A stretch of 64,000 nucleotides of DNA from Candidatus Tectomicrobia bacterium. GTDB taxonomy: Bacteria; UBA8248. The stretch lies in the NCBI GenBank assembly GCA_016192135.1, contig JACPUR010000037.1, forward strand, positions 1 through 64,000, in the 5' to 3' direction. Positions 15,020-22,416 of the stretch are shown here, in pieces; position 1 is the stretch's first letter; every line of letters starts with the position of its first letter. The position numbers and the translations under genes are program-made. The notes under the pieces were generated by a model. It saw nothing but the letters and a program-made list of their open reading frames with translations. It was not told the DNA's origin and did not search any database.

Positions 15020-15742
15020 TCAGAAAAGAACTTCCACGGCCGCCTTTTCCACCACGCGGCCCTGGACCATCTTGTTGGAGTCGACGTTCAAGATGCGGAT
15101 CGCCTCGCCCTTGCGGCCCGAATCGAGCGCCTTGCCCACCGCCGTCATCATCAGGCCGCCCCGGCGGGCGACGATCCGCACCAGGCTGCCCTGGCGGACG
15201 AGGTAGGGAAGCTCCACTTCGGCGGCGCGCACGGCCTCGCCCGGCGCCAGCGCCCGGCGCAGGCGCGCGCCCTCGAGATCCTCCATCCGGGTCAGGGCGT
15301 CCGGGGGCAGCGAGGCCAGGTCCTTGCGGCGCATCTCGAAGAAGGAGGCGTCCACCACCTGGTTCGCGCCGAGGGGCACGCGGGCCACGGGGACGCCGGC
15401 GTAGACCGCAATCTCGGCCGTCACCCAGAGCCTGCGCACCTCCGCGCCGGCCTCGTTCCGCACCACCACCATCAGCGGGGTGCGGCCCAGGAGCCGCCCC
15501 TGGGGCGGCAGCTCCGCCTCGAGCGAAACCCGCCCGGGAGGCAGGAGGACCCGCTGCCCCTGGAGCTGGACCGAGCGCACCTCGGCCCGGTCCGGGCCCG
15601 TGCCGAGCTGGGCCGCGACGAAGCGGCGCACCTCGGCCGCCACGTCCCCGGCGTCGAGAAAGCGCGGGGCCCCCTGGCCCTCCGCCGGCAGCGGGAGCGC
15701 CATCGAGAGGACGAGAGCGGCTGCGAGCAGCGTCTGGCGCAT
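15020..15742 (-). CDS. flgA: P-ring chaperone FlgA
   Basis: FlgA is a periplasmic SAF-domain chaperone for P-ring assembly. From ATG 15742 the 240-aa precursor has a signal peptide (MRQTLLAAALVLSMALPLPAEG), a variable N-terminal region, and the C-terminal SAF part (about 130-240: DLASLPPDALTRMEDLEGARLRRALAPGEAV...VRIVARRGGLMMTAVGKALDSG). A longer frame to 15916 lies within flgG and was rejected. It starts 11 nt after the flgG stop. Confidence 0.95.
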   Translation of the reverse strand: MRQTLLAAALVLSMALPLPAEGQGAPRFLDAGDVAAEVRRFVAAQLGTGPDRAEVRSVQLQGQRVLLPPGRVSLEAELPPQGRLLGRTPLMVVVRNEAGAEVRRLWVTAEIAVYAGVPVARVPLGANQVVDASFFEMRRKDLASLPPDALTRMEDLEGARLRRALAPGEAVRAAEVELPYLVRQGSLVRIVARRGGLMMTAVGKALDSGRKGEAIRILNVDSNKMVQGRVVEKAAVEVLF

Positions 15743-15752
15743 GATCCGTCCC

Positions 15753-16541
15753 TTACCGCTTGAGGTTGGCCACGACCTGGAGCATCTCGTCGCTGGTCTG
15801 GATGGCCTTGCTGTTGATCTCGTAGGCGCGCTGGGCCTCGATGAGGGCCACCAGCTCATCCACCACGCTGACGTTGGAGTTCTCGAGGAAGCCCTGGACG
15901 AGCGTCCCCAGGCCATTGACGCCCGGGTTGCCCGTGGTGGGGGCGCCCGAGGCCACTGTCTCGCCGAAGAGGTTGCGCCCCAGGGAGTTGAGGCCGCCCG
16001 GGTTGGGGAAACGGGCGAGCGTGATCTGGCCCGCCTGGGTCGGGGTGGTGGCCCCCGCCGTGAGGACGGAGACGGTGCCGTCCGTCCCCACGGTGATCTT
16101 GAGGGCGGTGGTCGGGATGGTGATGTTCGGCGAGAGGAGGAAGCCCTCGCTCGTCACGAGCCGGCCCGTGCTGTCGAGCTTGAAGGCGCCCGAGCGGGTG
16201 TAGGCCGTCTCGCCGCTGGGCCGGGTGATGACGAAGAAGCCCTCTCCCTCGACGGCGAGATCGAGCTCGTTGTCGGTGCGCTTGAACTCGCCCTCGGTGA
16301 AGATCTTCTGCGTGGCCGCGGGGCGCACGCCGGTGCCGATCTGGAGGCCGGTCGGGATCTGGTTGCCCTGCGCGGAGGGCGAGCCGGGAGGGATGATGGT
16401 CTCGTAGAGGAGCTCCTGGAAGTCCGCCCGGTGCTTCTTGAAGCCTACGGTGCTGACGTTCGCCAGGTTGTTGGCGATGACGTCGATGTTGATCTGCTGG
16501 GCCTGCATTCCGGTGGCGGCGGTGAACAGGGCGCGGATCAA
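15753..16541 (-). CDS. flgG: Distal rod protein FlgG
   Basis: This 262-aa protein shows the rod family ends ([47 protein letters not shown] and [36 protein letters not shown]) and the FlgG-specific DFQELLYET...QIGTGV region. FlgG forms the distal rod that passes through the P and L rings encoded next. Size is exactly the family norm. Confidence 0.98.
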   Translation of the reverse strand: MIRALFTAATGMQAQQINIDVIANNLANVSTVGFKKHRADFQELLYETIIPPGSPSAQGNQIPTGLQIGTGVRPAATQKIFTEGEFKRTDNELDLAVEGEGFFVITRPSGETAYTRSGAFKLDSTGRLVTSEGFLLSPNITIPTTALKITVGTDGTVSVLTAGATTPTQAGQITLARFPNPGGLNSLGRNLFGETVASGAPTTGNPGVNGLGTLVQGFLENSNVSVVDELVALIEAQRAYEINSKAIQTSDEMLQVVANLKR

Positions 16542-16566
16542 GGTTCTGCCTCCTCAGGGGGCTGGA

Positions 16567-17322
16567 TCAGGCGATCGACTGGGTCCGCCCCAGATCGTTG
16601 ACTGCCCGGTCGCTCATGGAATCGAAGGACTGGAAGATCTTCTGGTATGCCTCGTACAGCCGGGCGGTTTCGATGAGGGCGACCATCTCCGAGATGGGCG
16701 AGACGTTCGAGAGCTCGAGCGAGCCCTGGACCAGCTGCGGCGCCGCCACGGGGGTGCCCTCTTCCCGGGGATCGATGGTGGAGAAGGCGGCCCCGTTCTG
16801 CTTGAACAGCTTGTAGGGCTTGGGGAAGTCCACCACTCGGATCCGGCCCGCCACCGCGTTCCCCACCATGACCTCGCCGGTCTGGCCGATGACGATCTTG
16901 TCCCCGGCCGGAAGGCGGATGGCCCTTCCCTCAACGCCGAGAACCGGGAAGCCATCGGCCGAGACGATCTCCCGGCTGCCGTTCAGGGCGAACTGCCCGG
17001 CCCGGGTGTAGCGGCGGCCCTCCGGGGTCTGGAGCACGAAAAAGCCGTCGCCGACGATGGAGACGTCAAGCGGGTTGGCCGTGTGCTGTGTCTTTCCGCC
17101 GGAATAGTTAATGAGGGTGGCCGCCCAGCGGGACTGCCGGACGAGGTCGCCGCCGAGGGGACGGATCTCGTCCGCCGGGGCTTCGGTCTGGTGAAGATCG
17201 AAGACGGGCCGCTCGGCCTTGAAGCCGACGGTGCTGGCGTTGGCCAGGTTGTTGGTCGCGATCTCGAGGTGGCGCTGCCGCAGGAGGGCGGCCGCGATCA
17301 CGCTGTAGGCCCCTGGCTGCAC
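16567..17322 (-). CDS. flgF: Proximal rod protein FlgF
   Basis: A 251-aa rod protein with N-terminal NNLANASTVGFKAERP and C-terminal ISEMVALIETARLYEAYQKIFQSFD. It lacks the FlgG-specific QELLYET segment, and its place before flgG fits FlgF. It is the first gene of the flgF-flgG-flgA-flgH-flgI-flgJ-flgN series and lies about 60 nt downstream of a strong sigma-54-type promoter. Confidence 0.94.
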   Translation of the reverse strand: MQPGAYSVIAAALLRQRHLEIATNNLANASTVGFKAERPVFDLHQTEAPADEIRPLGGDLVRQSRWAATLINYSGGKTQHTANPLDVSIVGDGFFVLQTPEGRRYTRAGQFALNGSREIVSADGFPVLGVEGRAIRLPAGDKIVIGQTGEVMVGNAVAGRIRVVDFPKPYKLFKQNGAAFSTIDPREEGTPVAAPQLVQGSLELSNVSPISEMVALIETARLYEAYQKIFQSFDSMSDRAVNDLGRTQSIA

Positions 17323-17395
17323 CGCTCTCTCCTCCTCAAGCCCGCGACAGAGCCTTCGTCCCGGGGGCGGCCCGGGTGCTTTGCCTGGTGCTCAG

Positions 17396-17411
17396 AGCAA
17401 GAGATGTGCCA
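17396..17411 (-). promoter_or_regulatory. Sigma-54 promoter of the flgF operon
   Basis: On the minus strand TGGCACATCTCTTGCT matches TGGCACG-N4-TTGCT almost fully, with GG-N10-GC spacing. It lies 74 nt before the flgF start codon with no gene in between. Confidence 0.8.
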
Positions 17412-17494
17412 GGAGGGGCGCTTGGATCTGATGCCGGGAAATGCATTCAAATACAATTGGTTGTTACATTTGATTGATGTTGTTTCTAGGTCAT

Positions 17495-17519
17495 GTCCGG
17501 CCCGACCGGCGGGCCCGGA
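17495..17519 (-). terminator. GC-rich stem-loop after the FlhB-like gene
   Basis: TCCGGGCCCG and CGGGCCGGA arms form an imperfect hairpin about 30 nt after the stop of the FlhB-like gene. No U-tract follows. It separates that operon from the flgF promoter region. Confidence 0.4.
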
Positions 17520-17547
17520 ACGATTTACCTATCCGAAACTTGACGGA

Positions 17548-17850
17548 TTATGCAGCTTTTTCCTTCTTCCACTTTTCATTGACGAAGTACACGAAGGCCA
17601 GGATCTCGGCGATCACCTTGTACAGATCGGGCGGAATTTCGGCTTCCAGGTCGAGCTTTCCGAGGAGGCGGACCAGGTCCGAGTCCTCCCGGATGGGGAT
17701 GTTGTGGATGCGGGCCAGCTCCAGGATGCGCTCGGCCACCTCTCCCCGGCCCTTGGCCACGAGGCGGGGGGCCTGCTCGAGCCGGGGCTCGTAGCGCAGG
17801 GCCACCGCCTCCATCGGGATGACCGGCAGCGGCCGGCGATGGGGCTCCAT
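17548..17850 (-). CDS. FlhB C-terminal-domain-like protein
   Basis: This 100-aa protein corresponds to the cytoplasmic FlhB-C region after the autocleavage site (AVALRYEPRLEQAPRLVAKGRGEVAERILELA...IPPDLYKVIAEILAFVYFVNEK). It aligns with residues near the end of the full-length FlhB in this window (AVAVLYVRGEMEAPMVVAKGRG...IPAEFYKAVAEILAYVYTLK). It has no NPTH and no membrane part. FlhB-C-like orphans are known in several phyla, often paired with a FliK-like protein as here. They may tune export substrate switching. The ATG at 17850 was chosen; an upstream extension runs through repeat DNA. Confidence 0.88.
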   Translation of the reverse strand: MEPHRRPLPVIPMEAVALRYEPRLEQAPRLVAKGRGEVAERILELARIHNIPIREDSDLVRLLGKLDLEAEIPPDLYKVIAEILAFVYFVNEKWKKEKAA

Positions 17851-17925
17851 GAGAAAATCTCCTATTCCCTCAATCAGAAGCAGACGCGGAAGAAACCAAC
17901 CCTTCCTAGCCGGGAAAATTGTCTT

Positions 17926-17946
17926 CCCCCTCCCCTCGGGAGGGGG
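17926..17946. repeat. CCCCCTCCC/GGGAGGGGG palindrome
   Basis: Nine-bp arms with a CTC loop, related to the palindromes at 12012-12110. A weaker partial copy follows near 17980-18000. It fills the 207-bp gap between the FliK-like and FlhB-like genes. Confidence 0.7.
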
Positions 17947-18057
17947 AGGGAGCCACCCATGGGCTTTCCCCACCCCACACTCCCCGGAGGGGGAGGGAGA
18001 AGGCGGATGCTCTCCCCGGCTAATGTGCTCCCGGGGCCTCTTGGCCCCGATGAAACC

Positions 18058-19893
18058 TCACACCTTGAGGTCGATGAAGGGAGCGGCCCCCTCGGGGCCC
18101 GCCGCCTCGGGCGGCGCGGGGACGGCCGGCTCGGGCGTCACCTTCCCCTGGGCCCACGACACCCTCTCCACCTGGATCTGCTGGCTCTCGATGGCCTCCC
18201 GGAGCTTGGGCAGCTCGCCGTTCAGGAAGCGCCCTACGGGCTCGCTCGGGGTGGTGAAGCGCACCGAGGCCCGGCCGCGGGCCAGGGAGGCGTCCACCCG
18301 GAGGGGGCCCAGCCCCTCCAGCTCCAGGAGGAGGACGGCCGAGTAATTCTCCTTCCGGCCGCCCTTTTTCCCGGCCCCCCGATCCCCCCGCACCACCACG
18401 TCCATTGTCCCCCGCTCCCCGCCCAGGACATAGGGAATCTGGAGAAAGCTCCCCTGGTCCACGTGCTGGCGCAGGGCGTTGGCGGCGTTCAGGAAATCCA
18501 GCGAGGCCGCCGCCCGCCCGGCCCCCGCCCCCAGGGAAGCCAGGGCCGGGTCGTTCCGCCCGATCTCCCGCGCCGCCTGGAGGAAGCGCTGGAGGCTCTC
18601 CCGCAGCGATCCCTCCTCGGGCGCCCGGCCCGGGGCGTCCGCCTCCCGGCGGCCCGGCTCCCGCAGCGAGGTCTCGAACGCCTCCCGGACCCGCTCGGGC
18701 GTCAGCTCTCCCTCCCGCAGGACGAGCCGCTCGAGGGCCGCGTGGAGGCGCCCCGCCTCCCGGACGAGGGCGGGCTCCTCGCCGGGCGCCTCCCGAAGCT
18801 GGGCCAGTCCCTCGGCGAGCTGGAGGAGCCGGGGTCCGAAGCTGCGCTCCCCGGCCCCGCCCGAGGGGACCCACCTCCCCTCCCCTCCCCGGCTCCCCCA
18901 GGCGGGCGGGAGAAGCTGGAGGTCCAGCCGGGGCGCCGTCCCCCGCACCCAGAGCCGGACCGGATCGCCCGGCGAGAAGGCCCCCGAGGCCTCCTGGGGC
19001 CAGGGGACCTCCATCTCGAAGCCCGGGAAGCGGAGAAGGGCCGTCCGGGCGGGCGCCGCCACGGGTGGAGGGACTCCTTCCCGGCCTCCGCCCGGGAGCG
19101 CCTGGCCCGCCGCCCGCCCGCTGGCCTCGGGTTTCCCGTGGAACGCGGGATTGGGAGTCTCGGATGCGCGGGGGACGGCCTGGGGGAGCACCCGGAGGAG
19201 CACCCCTTCCAGCACGTTCCCCGGCTGGAGGGCTTGGAGGACCTGCTGGGAGGAAACCGGCGCCGCCCGGAAGGGCCCCGCCCGCAGGATGGCGGCCAGC
19301 CCCCCCTCCGCCGGGGGCGTGGACGCCCGGGGTCCCCCCCGCCCCAGCACCTGGAGGGAGAAGACGCCGCCGCCGTCCTGCCCCCGGACGAAGATGCGGT
19401 CCCCCGGCCGGGCGGGTGGATCGAGCTGGAAGGGCAGCGCCACCCCACCCAGGTTCACCCCGGCCGCCAGCCGGTTCGCGAAGGGGAGAACCTCCCCCGC
19501 CAGCACGCCCTTGCCCAGGAGCAGGCGCAGCGCGGGCGGGATCTCGGCCCCGGGCGCCAGCCGGATGGCCCCCGGGGAGGGAAGCTCCAGCTTGCCGCTC
19601 CCCTCGCCCGAGCGGGCGAGGATGCGGATCAGCGGGGCTTCATCCCCCCGACGGGGCACCAGCTCGGCCAGCACCCCCTCGCCCGGAAGGAGCTCGAGCC
19701 GGAGCTGCACGAGAATGTCGAGGCTTCCGGCGCTGAGCTGCACCGCGCCCGGCGGGGCGCCGGGCGGAGCGGCCCCGGCCACGGCCGCGAAAATCTCCCC
19801 CGGCGCGAACGGGAGCGCCTCCCCGGGCGGGACCGCCCCCGCCGGGGCGGGGGCGCCCTGGGGCGTGATCGGGATGGGGATGTCCGGCGTCAT
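18058..19893 (-). CDS. FliK-like protein with C-terminal hook-length-control-type domain
   Basis: A 611-aa protein with a long Gly/Pro/Ala-rich body. Residues about 480-595 resemble the Flg_hook (FliK C-terminal) fold: a membrane-free beta region (YVLGGERGTMDVVVRGD), then LRVDASLARGRASVRFTTPSEPVGRFLNGELPKLREAIESQQIQVERVSW, the same strand-helix-strand pattern as FliK. It lies directly before an FlhB-C-like gene, a pairing seen for other orphan FliK-like proteins. The true hook-length FliK is probably the 37.7-39.3 kb gene, so this is a second, possibly accessory, substrate-switch factor. Composition is even more GC-rich than the neighbours. Confidence 0.75.
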   Translation of the reverse strand: MTPDIPIPITPQGAPAPAGAVPPGEALPFAPGEIFAAVAGAAPPGAPPGAVQLSAGSLDILVQLRLELLPGEGVLAELVPRRGDEAPLIRILARSGEGSGKLELPSPGAIRLAPGAEIPPALRLLLGKGVLAGEVLPFANRLAAGVNLGGVALPFQLDPPARPGDRIFVRGQDGGGVFSLQVLGRGGPRASTPPAEGGLAAILRAGPFRAAPVSSQQVLQALQPGNVLEGVLLRVLPQAVPRASETPNPAFHGKPEASGRAAGQALPGGGREGVPPPVAAPARTALLRFPGFEMEVPWPQEASGAFSPGDPVRLWVRGTAPRLDLQLLPPAWGSRGGEGRWVPSGGAGERSFGPRLLQLAEGLAQLREAPGEEPALVREAGRLHAALERLVLREGELTPERVREAFETSLREPGRREADAPGRAPEEGSLRESLQRFLQAAREIGRNDPALASLGAGAGRAAASLDFLNAANALRQHVDQGSFLQIPYVLGGERGTMDVVVRGDRGAGKKGGRKENYSAVLLLELEGLGPLRVDASLARGRASVRFTTPSEPVGRFLNGELPKLREAIESQQIQVERVSWAQGKVTPEPAVPAPPEAAGPEGAAPFIDLKV

Positions 19894-19911
19894 CGGCTGG
19901 AGAGGAAGGGG

Positions 19912-20238
19912 TCAGACGACCACATTGATGAACCGGCCCTGGAAGTCCTCCTCGCCCGGGGACGAGGGCGCGGGAGGGGCCTCCTCGGGCGGGGCGGCCT
20001 CGTCGCCCTCGCGCTTGCGGGCGTGGTACTCGGCCCCGAAGTGGCCCTCCTGGTCCACGTTTGGGTTCTCCGCCTCCCGCGCCTCGACCACCGTCTCCGC
20101 CTGGACGCGGCGCTGGCGGTCGTGCTCGGCCATCTGGGCGTGGAGGAGGTTGGCCGCCTGATGGGCCTGCTGGTTCACCACCCGCTCGGCCGCCTGGGTC
20201 TGCGGGGTGGCCATCGGGAAATGGATGGATTCGGCCAT
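19912..20238 (-). CDS. Small hydrophilic protein of unknown function in flagellar cluster
   Basis: I do not recognise a family. The 108-aa product is soluble and polar, with a Gln/His-rich amphipathic N-terminal half (TPQTQAAERVVNQQAHQAANLLHAQMAEHD) followed by RRVQAETVVEAREAENPNV and a Pro/Glu-rich tail ending DFQGRFINVVV. It has no signal peptide or membrane segment. It is the first gene of a three-gene unit with the FliK-like and FlhB-like proteins, behind a FliA-type promoter, which points to a late flagellar role. Coding is supported by 18-nt spacing to its neighbour and by a normal amino-acid make-up. Confidence 0.7.
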   Translation of the reverse strand: MAESIHFPMATPQTQAAERVVNQQAHQAANLLHAQMAEHDRQRRVQAETVVEAREAENPNVDQEGHFGAEYHARKREGDEAAPPEEAPPAPSSPGEEDFQGRFINVVV

Positions 20239-20277
20239 TTTCGGACCTTTCTCCGGGGCGCCTGTTTTCCCCTTTTC

Positions 20278-20305
20278 TTATCGGCGGAAAAGGGCGAATC
20301 CTTGA
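20278..20305 (-). promoter_or_regulatory. Sigma-28 (FliA)-type promoter
   Basis: On the minus strand TCAA-N16-GCCGATAA: the -10 element (20278-20285) is a perfect match to the FliA consensus and the -35 differs by one base with one extra spacer nt. It lies 40 nt before the 108-aa gene that heads the FliK-like/FlhB-like unit. Confidence 0.7.
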
Positions 20306-20439
20306 ATTTCCCCTAATATTTCCATTCTTTTCGGCTGTCAAGGGACCCATTTTCGAATAAGCCCATCCGGACCGCCTCTCCCCCCGTGCAGGGGCATTCA
20401 ATGAGCGCCCTTACGGGATGAACGGCGGGGTTTCTGTCC

Positions 20440-20564
20440 GTAGGGGCGAATCTTGTATTCGCCCCGCGTCCGCGGACCGACCCAAGAGGGCGAACACGAG
20501 GTTCGCCCCTACAGACAATTTACGGGATTCGGGTCCGCAGGGGCGCGCGGCCGTGCGCCCCTGC
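20440..20564. repeat. Cluster of three TAGGGGCG-family hairpins
   Basis: Hairpin 1 (20440-20465) has stem GGGGCGAAT/ATTCGCCCC. Hairpin 2 (20488-20512) has stem GGGCGAAC/GTTCGCCC and ends CTACAGA. Hairpin 3 (20537-20564) is a palindrome, GCAGGGGCGCGC with its near-complement. The outer ends of 1 and 2 form a terminal inverted repeat. The hairpin 1 + 2 arrangement recurs at 25721-25791 and 33596-33655. Confidence 0.9.
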
Positions 20565-20598
20565 AACAAAAAAGGGGAATCGCGGGTTTAGAAAGGCC

Positions 20599-21342
20599 CT
20601 AGGGCTTCTCGCCGACGAGGCGCTTGAGCTTCACCTTGATGCGCGCGATGGCCTTGGAGTGGAGCTGGGAGACGCGGGATTCGGTCACGTCGAGGATCTG
20701 CCCGACTTCCTTCATGGTCAGCTCCTCGTGGTAGTAAAGCGAGAGCACGAGGCGCTCGCGCTGGGGCAGGGCGTCGATGGACTGCCCGAGGATGCGCTTG
20801 AGCTCCTCGAAGGCGAGCTTGGCCTGGGGGTCGTCCTCGTCCAGCGAGGCCAGGTGATCGAGGAGGGAGCGGTTGTCCTCCGGGTGGGTGGGGTCGATCA
20901 GGTCGTCCAGGCTCAGGAGGGCCATGCCGGCGGACTGAGAGAGGAACTTCTGGAACTCCTCCATGTTCATGCCCAGCTCGCGGGCCACCTCCTCGTCCGA
21001 GGCGGCGCGGCCCATCTCCTGCTCGATCTTGGCGAAGGCGCCCTCCAGGATGTTCGCCTTCTGGCGCACCGAGCGGGGGATCCAATCCATCGCGCGCAGC
21101 TCGTCCAGCATGGAGCCCCGGATGCGGAACTCGGCATAGGTCTTGAACTGGGCCTCGCGCGTGGGGTCGTACTTGTCGATGGCGTCCATCAGCCCCAGCA
21201 CGCCCGCGTTGATCAGGTCGTTCACGTCGATGTGGGGCGGCAGCCGGATGGCCAGCCGGTTGGCGATGAACTTGATCAGGGGCGTGTAGCGGAGGACGAG
21301 CCCCTCGCGGTCGCTCGGATCGAAATGCACGTCGGGGGCCAC
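20599..21342 (-). CDS. fliA: Flagellar sigma factor FliA (sigma-28)
   Basis: This 247-aa sigma-70-family protein of the FliA/WhiG type has region 2 (LRYTPLIKFIANRLAIRLPPHIDVNDLINAGVLGLMDAIDKYDP...KTYAEFRIRGSMLDELRAMDWIPRSVRQ), region 3, and region 4 (LPQRERLVLSLYYHEELTMKEVGQILDVTESRVSQLHSKA). It should direct transcription from the two TAAA-GCCGATAA-type promoters found here. The start is GTG at 21342 with a GGGGGGA site upstream. The usual partner anti-sigma gene flgM is not visible anywhere in the window. Confidence 0.97.
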   Translation of the reverse strand: MAPDVHFDPSDREGLVLRYTPLIKFIANRLAIRLPPHIDVNDLINAGVLGLMDAIDKYDPTREAQFKTYAEFRIRGSMLDELRAMDWIPRSVRQKANILEGAFAKIEQEMGRAASDEEVARELGMNMEEFQKFLSQSAGMALLSLDDLIDPTHPEDNRSLLDHLASLDEDDPQAKLAFEELKRILGQSIDALPQRERLVLSLYYHEELTMKEVGQILDVTESRVSQLHSKAIARIKVKLKRLVGEKP

Positions 21343-21355
21343 GGCCGATTCCCCC

Positions 21356-21562
21356 CTACTTCTCCGCGAGGAACAGAAGGAGCAGATAGCTCAGGAAGCC
21401 GCCCAGGACGGTGAAGATCGCCGCCCCCACGGCGGCCCGCCACAGGGCGAGCCCCAATCCTACCCCGGAGACCATCGCCGCGCCCAGCGCCACGCCGAAG
21501 GCCATGACGCCGAAGGCGATGGCGACGCGGGGCAGGGCCTCCATCCACTGGTTGCGGCTCAT
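21356..21562 (-). CDS. Small two-helix membrane protein
   Basis: A 68-aa protein with two predicted transmembrane helices (about residues 12-37 and 41-65) and a short polar N-terminus. No family recognised. It lies between flhG and fliA with 9-nt and 13-nt gaps and is therefore probably cotranscribed with them. Unnamed small membrane proteins occur at this place in several flagellar operons. Confidence 0.75.
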   Translation of the reverse strand: MSRNQWMEALPRVAIAFGVMAFGVALGAAMVSGVGLGLALWRAAVGAAIFTVLGGFLSYLLLLFLAEK

Positions 21563-21571
21563 GGCTCCGCC

Positions 21572-22399
21572 TCAGGCCTTCTGGGCCGCGAGCTTCCGCC
21601 AGAAGAACTGCATGTGGCCCGCGGGGAAAACGTCGGGAGGGAGGTTGTGGAGCCGGTCCGCGAGCGCCCGCAGGCACCGCACGGCCGGGATCTTCGGGAA
21701 GAGCACCGAAGCCGCCTGCTGCCTCCGCACGGCCTGGGGCATGCCCGGATCGATCACGACGTGGCCGAGGTAGCTCAGGGAGATGTTCAGGAACTTGTCC
21801 GCCACCGCGCTCAGCCGGGCGAAGACGCCCTTGCCCTCGCGCTCGTCGGCCACCATGTTGGCCAGCACCCGGAACCGGTAGCCCCGCCCCTTCTCGCTCA
21901 GCACCTTCATCAGCGCGTAGGCGTCGGTGAGCGAGGTGGGCTCGGGCGTGGCGACCACGATGACGTCCTGGACCGCCGAGTTGAAGTAGAGGACGTTCCG
22001 GCTGATGCCGGCGCCGGTGTCCACGATGAGGTAGTCGAAGGGATCGGCGAGGGCGTCGAACTCCTGGAAGACCTGCATGCGGTCCTCCTCGCCGAGCTCG
22101 ACGAGGCGGGCCACGCCGGAGCCGGCCGGCAGGACCCGTACCCCGCCCGGGCCGTCCATCATGATCTCGGGGAGGGTCTTCTCTCCCGAGAGGACGTGCT
22201 CGAGGGTGAAGGCGGGCCGGAGCCCCAGGACGACGTCCACGTTGGCGAGGCCGAGGTCCGCGTCCAGGAGCAGCACGCGGGCCCCCATCTTGGAGAGCCA
22301 ATAGGCGAGATTGACGGCGACGCAGGTCTTCCCGACCCCGCCCTTCCCGCTGGTGACGGACAGGACCCGCATCCGCCGGTTGTCCTGACTGAGTGTCAT
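21572..22399 (-). CDS. flhG: FlhG/FleN, MinD-family flagellar number ATPase
   Basis: FlhG limits flagellar number and acts with FlhF at the pole. The deviant Walker A motif SVTSGKGGVGKTCVAVNLAYWLSK is at about residues 8-31, and DADLGLANVDVVLGL follows, with VDTGAGIS as switch II. A C-terminal amphipathic helix (about 250-275) would be the membrane-targeting sequence. ATG 22399 was chosen; a TTG at 22420 overlapping the flhF stop would add 7 residues. The N-terminus is too short to hold the DQAxxLR helix that activates FlhF in Bacillus, so it resembles Pseudomonas FleN. Confidence 0.95.
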   Translation of the reverse strand: MTLSQDNRRMRVLSVTSGKGGVGKTCVAVNLAYWLSKMGARVLLLDADLGLANVDVVLGLRPAFTLEHVLSGEKTLPEIMMDGPGGVRVLPAGSGVARLVELGEEDRMQVFQEFDALADPFDYLIVDTGAGISRNVLYFNSAVQDVIVVATPEPTSLTDAYALMKVLSEKGRGYRFRVLANMVADEREGKGVFARLSAVADKFLNISLSYLGHVVIDPGMPQAVRRQQAASVLFPKIPAVRCLRALADRLHNLPPDVFPAGHMQFFWRKLAAQKA

Positions 22400-22416
22400 G
22401 CTGCCCCCCGCGCCCC

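Larger units (their letters stand above)
20239..20598. other. Intergenic region fliA / small unknown gene
   Basis: No gene seen. It contains the FliA-type promoter facing the 108-aa gene, an AT-rich patch near 20,270-20,350 and a cluster of three TAGGGGCG-family hairpins before the fliA stop. Confidence 0.8.

Noticed and set aside
16438-20316. A 1,292-codon plus-strand frame
   Set aside because: Antisense shadow of flgG-flgF and the FliK-like/FlhB-like genes.
20599-21342. fliA as a general stress sigma factor
   Set aside because: Region 2/4 sequence and position next to flhF-flhG fit FliA, and FliA-type promoters occur nearby.
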